A stretch of DNA of 6,714 nt, taken from positions 1 through 6,714 of the forward strand of contig JAQTMJ010000043.1 in the NCBI GenBank assembly GCA_028714395.1, in the 5' to 3' direction. Below the pieces are notes generated by a model that saw nothing but the letters and a program-made list of their open reading frames with translations, had not been told where the DNA came from and ran no database searches. Both the position numbers and the translations under genes were made by a program. Positions 5,852-6,714 of this stretch are shown here, in pieces. Every line of letters starts with the position of its first letter. The first letter of the stretch is position 1. The DNA comes from Candidatus Iainarchaeum sp. GTDB taxonomy: Archaea > Micrarchaeota > Micrarchaeia > Anstonellales > Bilamarchaeaceae.

Positions 5852-6265
5852 ATGATAACGAGCCTGAAGGTCACGGAAATAGACGCGAAAAGGGGCACAA
5901 GCGCCCAGGGAGGCGGCTTCGAGGTAATGTTCAACATAGAAGACGTGAAGGTTGAAAAGGAGGATGTGAAAATCGCTTTCGTTTACACGGCAAAATACAA
6001 GGAAGGGGAGGGCTACATAAAGCTCAAGGGCGAGATGGTGTCCAGGGAGGACAAGGAGACCGTGAAGAAGGTGGAGCAGGAGATGAAGAACAAAAGGCTT
6101 CCTGCGGATTACATGCAGAGGCTGGTGAATACCGTGAACTTTTTCGGCACCACCAATGCCACGGTGATATCAACAGTGCTGAACGTTGCGCCGCCCATAA
6201 GGATGCCCAACCTCCAGTTCAACCAGGGTGAAGGGCCCAAGCAGGAGGAGAAGGCCAAGAAATAG
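5852..6265 (+). CDS. Small archaeal protein with a SecB-like layout, function unproven
   Basis: A 137-residue soluble, charged protein with no signal peptide. The sequence suggests three or more beta strands (about 22-30, 37-50, 53-63), a charged helix (about 66-82), and a second long helix starting at L-P-A-D-Y (83-87) and running to about 112. A proline-rich segment A-P-P-I-R-M-P-N-L (114-121) and a Lys/Glu-rich tail (127-137) follow. Strands, then a helix, then a P-P-I-type segment recalls bacterial SecB and archaeal SecB-like proteins, which bind unfolded chains as tetramers. This is a judgement from layout only, and a DPANN-specific family of other function is equally possible. It has its own GGGGTGA ribosome binding site and follows the TPR-AAA gene by 46 bases, so the two may share a transcript. 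A chaperone beside an unfoldase-type ATPase would make functional sense, but nothing proves it. Confidence 0.85.
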   Translation: MITSLKVTEIDAKRGTSAQGGGFEVMFNIEDVKVEKEDVKIAFVYTAKYKEGEGYIKLKGEMVSREDKETVKKVEQEMKNKRLPADYMQRLVNTVNFFGTTNATVISTVLNVAPPIRMPNLQFNQGEGPKQEEKAKK

Positions 6266-6296
6266 TTCTTATTTTCTTCCCTATTTCTCATTTGTC
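6266..6296 (+). terminator. Pyrimidine/T-rich terminator after the SecB-like gene
   Basis: The coding strand immediately after the TAG stop is a run dominated by T and C (TTCTTATTTTCTTCCC and onward). This is a typical archaeal T-rich termination region, placed before a convergent gene where read-through would make antisense RNA. Confidence 0.55.
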
Positions 6297-6299
6297 CTT

Positions 6300-6339
6300 G
6301 TATTTGTAAATTCGAGCTGCGGCTCTCATTTACAAATGC
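6300..6339. repeat. Inverted repeat / hairpin in the convergent gap
   Basis: ATTTGTAAAT (6302-6311) and ATTTACAAAT (6328-6337) are perfect 10-base inverted copies. Inside, after a 2x2 mismatch, GAGC (6314-6317) pairs with GCTC (6322-6325) around a TGCG loop. Outside, G6300 can pair with C6339 past a T-G wobble. The RNA could fold from either strand. The site lies between two convergent genes, so a bidirectional terminator or 3'-end stabilising hairpin is likely. Confidence 0.75.
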
Positions 6340-6364
6340 CGAGAAAATTTATGAAATTTTCTCG
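6340..6364. repeat. Second inverted repeat, overlapping the end of the - strand gene
   Basis: CGAGAAAATTT (6340 plus 6341-6350; the pair is C6340 with G6364) and AAATTTTCTCG (6354-6364) form an 11-base perfect inverted repeat around a 3-base ATG loop, directly abutting the first hairpin. The TAA stop of the - strand gene (6349-6351) lies inside it. Read on the - strand, the stem contains the T-run TTTT followed by CTCG, so it could act at that gene's 3' end. Confidence 0.72.
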
Positions 6365-6714
6365 AGCAGTATTTTTGCGCTTCCTTTCTGCCTGAGGTAA
6401 ACCGCGAAATATTCCGGAACTTCCAGCGCCTGGCCCGCAACTAGGGCTTCGTGGGTGGTGTTTCCCATTTCCAATGCAGGCACGTCCTCGGTTGCGACAA
6501 TTTTCACGGGCTGCGCTGAAAGCGCGAGCGCGCCGTGCATGGGCTCGAAAGAACTCAGTTTGGAAAGCGGGACTCTTTTCGCGCACAGCCCGGTGCCTCC
6601 GTGTATGGTGTCCGCGACTCTTATCAATTTCGTGTGGTCCAGCGTAACCCCGCTGTCTATGTTCACGGTGAGCAGCGCAAGCTCGCCTGCTATTTCGCGC
6701 AGCTTCCTGTCCAC
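6349..6714 (-). CDS. Unrecognised protein, cut by the right window edge
   Basis: At least 121 residues are readable. The frame stays open to the window edge. The last codon there is a possible GTG start (6714-6712), but nothing upstream can be inspected, so the true start is uncertain and the gene may be longer. I do not recognise the family. Visible features are a helical beginning (R-K-L-R-E-I-A-G-E-L-A-L-L), a segment with T-I-H-G-G-T-G-L-C-A-K-R-V-P-L (about 36-50), and a conserved-looking core E-P-M-H-G-A-L-A-L-S (57-66). M-G-N-T-T-H-E-A-L-V-A-G-Q-A-L (about 83-97) and V-P-E-Y-F-A-V-Y-L-R (99-108) come next. There is no membrane segment or signal peptide. The His and Thr/Gly-rich turns could be ligand-binding, but no function is assigned. 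It converges on the SecB-like gene across an 83-base gap with two hairpins. Confidence 0.75.
   Translation of the reverse strand: MDRKLREIAGELALLTVNIDSGVTLDHTKLIRVADTIHGGTGLCAKRVPLSKLSSFEPMHGALALSAQPVKIVATEDVPALEMGNTTHEALVAGQALEVPEYFAVYLRQKGSAKILLEKIS

Overview
This window looks like a piece of an archaeal chromosome, probably from a small-genome DPANN-type lineage of the Micrarchaeota/Diapherotrites kind. That placement is an inference. It rests on an archaeal/eukaryotic-style histidyl-tRNA synthetase, a class III signal peptide with the K-G-Q-x-x-I-E-Y-L-M-N-Y-G-W-A-I-L form typical of DPANN pilin-like proteins, GGTGA-type ribosome binding sites, an ATTTAAAT-type TATA box, and very tight gene packing. 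Base composition is moderate, roughly half G+C. There are no tRNA or rRNA genes, CRISPR arrays, insertion sequences or gene-free stretches over 300 bases.

Left block, + strand (1-2922): a three-gene operon read end to end. It holds the 3' part of hisS, a CPA2-type Na+/H+ antiporter and a divergent protein resembling the first half of HisA/HisF barrels. The genes are joined by 4-base stop/start overlaps (TTGA, then ATGA), so translation is probably coupled.

Central block, - strand (2926-4041): an operon of a secreted pilin-like protein followed 33 bases later by a cytoplasmic ankyrin-repeat protein. The ankyrin gene ends tail to tail with the left operon, only 3 bases apart.

Right block, + strand (4096-6265): a TPR-AAA ATPase fusion (five TPRs followed by one classic AAA module), then a 137-residue small protein whose layout recalls SecB-like chaperones. 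A partial, unrecognised gene enters from the right edge on the - strand. The convergent gap before it carries two adjacent perfect inverted repeats.

The most striking point is the 54-base gap between the pilin and TPR-AAA start codons. It contains one perfectly palindromic ATTTAAAT box centred exactly 27.5 bases from the A of each ATG. A single bidirectional core promoter could therefore give leaderless mRNAs in both directions. This physically links a secreted pilin-like protein and an ankyrin protein to a TPR-AAA machine and a possible chaperone. A protein-handling or surface-assembly module is a reasonable hypothesis, but it is not demonstrated by the sequence.
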